Assembly (NCBI GenBank): GCA_016839905.1
Contig: JAEOTJ010000339.1
Span: 1 to 6,586, forward strand
Origin: Promethearchaeota archaeon
GTDB taxonomy: Archaea > Asgardarchaeota > Lokiarchaeia > Sigynarchaeales > SOKP01
Length of the DNA stretch: 6,586 bases
Reading direction: 5' to 3'
Position 1 is the stretch's first letter; the number at the start of each line of letters is the position of its first letter. Below, piece after piece: positions 5,134 through 6,586 of the stretch. The notes beneath the pieces are model-generated. The model searched no databases, was not told where the DNA came from, and saw only the letters and a list, made by a program, of their open reading frames with translations. Both the position numbers and the translations under genes were made by a program.

Positions 5134-5775
5134 TTACTCATTTAAAAAATATAAATCTTTATTGTTGATGGTCTCTTTTGTAATTACTTTAATTTCCTCA
5201 AGTAATTCGAGATATTTATTAACAGTATTTATATGCATTTTAAGATCTAATGAAATCTTGGTCTTTGATACTCCAATATCATTTTCTGTTAAGAAATTAA
5301 TAATTTGTTTACTAATCTCTTTTTCTTTAAGGTAATAAAATCTGAAATTTTCTGGCGTAATAGTGACATTAAAAAATGCATCATGGTTGTCAATCCTTGC
5401 TGTTTTAATGAATTCAAATTTGATGAGAATTTTTACATGCCAAAAAACAACATAATTGCTTAATTTTAAACTTTTCAAAATTTTATTGAAGATTGCTCCT
5501 GGATTTTCTTCAATGAAATGATATATTTGCCTTCTTTGTAGATTCTTTAAGACATCAGTTTTTAAAAGAACTGATCCTTCGACTACTAACTTCTTTTCTA
5601 CAAGGGAGACTAAAATTTCTCTGATTCCTTTATTATTGATATTAATTGATGCTTTGGAAAATTTATCTTGGATATAAGGGATTAATTCTTCTATTTGAAA
5701 TGGTCTATTTCTATTTGAATATTCTTTTATCACATCAAAAATCATTGTTTCCATATCTAGTAGATTTTCAGTCAT
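5134..5775 (-). CDS. Multi-winged-helix putative transcriptional regulator
   Basis: This 213-aa protein without membrane segments appears to contain tandem winged-helix units. The middle one (about 83-136, 'IYHFIEENPGAIFNKILKSLKLSNYVVFWHVKIL' region) has the helix pattern and the 'FWHVK' recognition-helix phrase of ArsR/MarR-like archaeal regulators. The last (about 153-212) contains 'KTKISLDLKMHINTVNKYLELLEE', a typical helix-turn-helix. The first 70 residues look like a third, weaker unit ('IREILVSLVEKKLVVEG'). ATG 5775 is the only good start, since an in-frame TAG lies shortly upstream; a G-rich GAGGGGGT lies about 12 nt before it. It follows the surface-protein gene by 31 nt on the same strand and ends in a U10 tract, so the two may form an operon separate from hdrA. 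It likely binds DNA; the target is unknown. No sensor domain is evident. Confidence 0.7.
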   Translation of the reverse strand: MTENLLDMETMIFDVIKEYSNRNRPFQIEELIPYIQDKFSKASININNKGIREILVSLVEKKLVVEGSVLLKTDVLKNLQRRQIYHFIEENPGAIFNKILKSLKLSNYVVFWHVKILIKFEFIKTARIDNHDAFFNVTITPENFRFYYLKEKEISKQIINFLTENDIGVSKTKISLDLKMHINTVNKYLELLEEIKVITKETINNKDLYFLNE

Positions 5776-5806
5776 TTCTTTAGTAGAACCCCCTCGCTAT
5801 TATCAT

Positions 5807-6586
5807 TTAAAAATCCCCATTTTGTTGTTCTGAATTTTTTAAATCTAACATTCCATCGATGATTTCATCTCTCTCTCTTGGTGTTAATGTAAGTAAATCC
5901 TTCACTAATTCTTTAAAATCCACATCAGGTAAATTTAATTGTTCCAATTTTTTCCATGTTTCATCTGATATTGTTGTTAATTTTATATTTTTAAATAGTT
6001 TTAATTTCTCCAAACCTTTTTCATCATTAAGAATCTTTAAAAGAAGGATTGTATCAACGAATCCCTTTGCGGCTTTCCCATTTCCAGGTAATCTTCCTGA
6101 AAGATCTTCAGACATCCATGTTCTCCTTAATAATTCTTCCCTTTTGTTCAGGTTGTTTTCTTTGAAATCCATACCATATCTAACGCTTTTTCCTTTTTTC
6201 AACACTTCTACTTTCTTTTTCTTCTTTTTTGAAGTAATGATGTAAGTTGTTGGGACTCCCACTACAATGGCACCAAGGATTATCATGATGAGAATATAAT
6301 TTTCAAAAAAGAAAATCAAGATTGACCATTTATCCGATGGAATATCATCATCGGTTCCCGTACTAATATCTACATTTATTGTGAAATTTCTCAAATATGA
6401 TTGGTATATTTTTCCATATGTATCATTTCCAAACACTTGAATCGAATGTAACCCATTGGAGGGCATTGGAATTGTCGTATTTCCAAAAATTGTCTTGTTT
6501 GCTTGTCCATCCAAGGAATATCCCATCCAATCTAAATTCGTATAATTATTAAAACTGAGTAATAATCCCTCTTTTAGATTATTTCC
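5807..6586 (-). CDS. Membrane-anchored surface protein with Ig/PKD-like ectodomain and cytoplasmic tail (5' end missing)
   Basis: The frame is open to the window edge, giving the last 259 aa of a larger protein. The visible outer part has 'YSLDGQANKTIFGNTTIPMP' and 'NGLHSIQVFGNDTYGKIYQS' (split here for length), a beta-rich repeat common in archaeal surface and S-layer-like proteins, with several N-glycosylation sequons (NKT, NTT, NDT, NFT). An acidic linker (TGTDDD) precedes one membrane helix at about residues 97-117 of the visible part, followed by SKKKKKK, which marks the cytoplasmic side. The final 130 or so residues are charged and helical, with 'LTPRERDEIIDGMLDL' near the end; I do not recognise a catalytic domain. 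The internal ATG at 6526 is not a credible start because coding similarity continues upstream. The start, signal peptide and number of repeats lie outside the window. Its neighbour is a putative regulator. Confidence 0.75.
   Translation of the reverse strand, partial: GNNLKEGLLLSFNNYTNLDWMGYSLDGQANKTIFGNTTIPMPSNGLHSIQVFGNDTYGKIYQSYLRNFTINVDISTGTDDDIPSDKWSILIFFFENYILIMIILGAIVVGVPTTYIITSKKKKKKVEVLKKGKSVRYGMDFKENNLNKREELLRRTWMSEDLSGRLPGNGKAAKGFVDTILLLKILNDEKGLEKLKLFKNIKLTTISDETWKKLEQLNLPDVDFKELVKDLLTLTPRERDEIIDGMLDLKNSEQQNGDF

Noticed and set aside
5859..6245. Plus-strand ORF of 128 codons
   Set aside because: It is antisense to the cytoplasmic and membrane part of the surface protein; its Phe-rich composition is what the Lys-rich opposite strand would give.

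Overview
The window looks archaeal, most likely an Asgard archaeon of the Lokiarchaeia type. The DNA is strongly AT-rich, intergenic regions are nearly pure A/T, and several starts carry GGTG/GAGGT-type ribosome binding sites. The decisive content is a heterodisulfide-reductase operon that is read through five in-frame UGA codons. These are best explained as selenocysteine (Sec), with a SECIS-like RNA hairpin directly after the second gene. The hairpin has a eukaryote-like UGA/GA core, which established work associates with Lokiarchaeota. The lineage call is inference: no rRNA or marker gene is present.

Layout, left to right. Bases 2-103 are the 3' end of an unrecognised plus-strand gene. Bases 298-810 (+) encode a small Cys-rich putative redox protein of the C_GCAxxG_C_C family. 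Bases 811-1044 lie between convergent genes and hold one perfect 8-bp inverted repeat. The minus-strand operon then reads from right to left. It starts with hdrA (4762-2831, about 643 aa with Sec at residues 10, 195 and 617). A 14-nt gap leads to mvhD/vhuD (2816-2370, 148 aa with Sec at 17 and 68). Next come the SECIS hairpin (2366-2295) and an FrhB/FdhB-like iron-sulfur flavoprotein subunit (2184-1045). Bases 4763-5133 are a long AT-rich leader/promoter region with direct and inverted repeats. Further right, also on the minus strand, are a multi-winged-helix protein (5775-5134) and, 31 nt upstream of it, the C-terminal part of a surface protein with Ig-like or PKD-like sequence, one membrane helix and a cytoplasmic domain (6586-5807).

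How it works together. HdrA is the FAD-containing electron-bifurcating core of Hdr complexes. MvhD/VhuD is the [2Fe-2S] adaptor that brings electrons from a hydrogenase or dehydrogenase into HdrA. FrhB/FdhB-type subunits carry FAD and exchange electrons with F420 or a related carrier. The three genes form a compact electron-transfer module without local hdrB or hdrC, so partner subunits must be encoded elsewhere or the module is of a different type.

The main trap for standard annotation is that ordinary gene calling breaks hdrA into pieces at 4711-4178 and 4174-2912, and reduces vhuD to a 60-aa tail at 2552-2370. Reading the five UGAs as Sec restores two full-length proteins with family-typical ends. 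All five UGAs sit where homologues have metal-ligand or redox cysteines. No gene ending in this window uses UGA as its stop.
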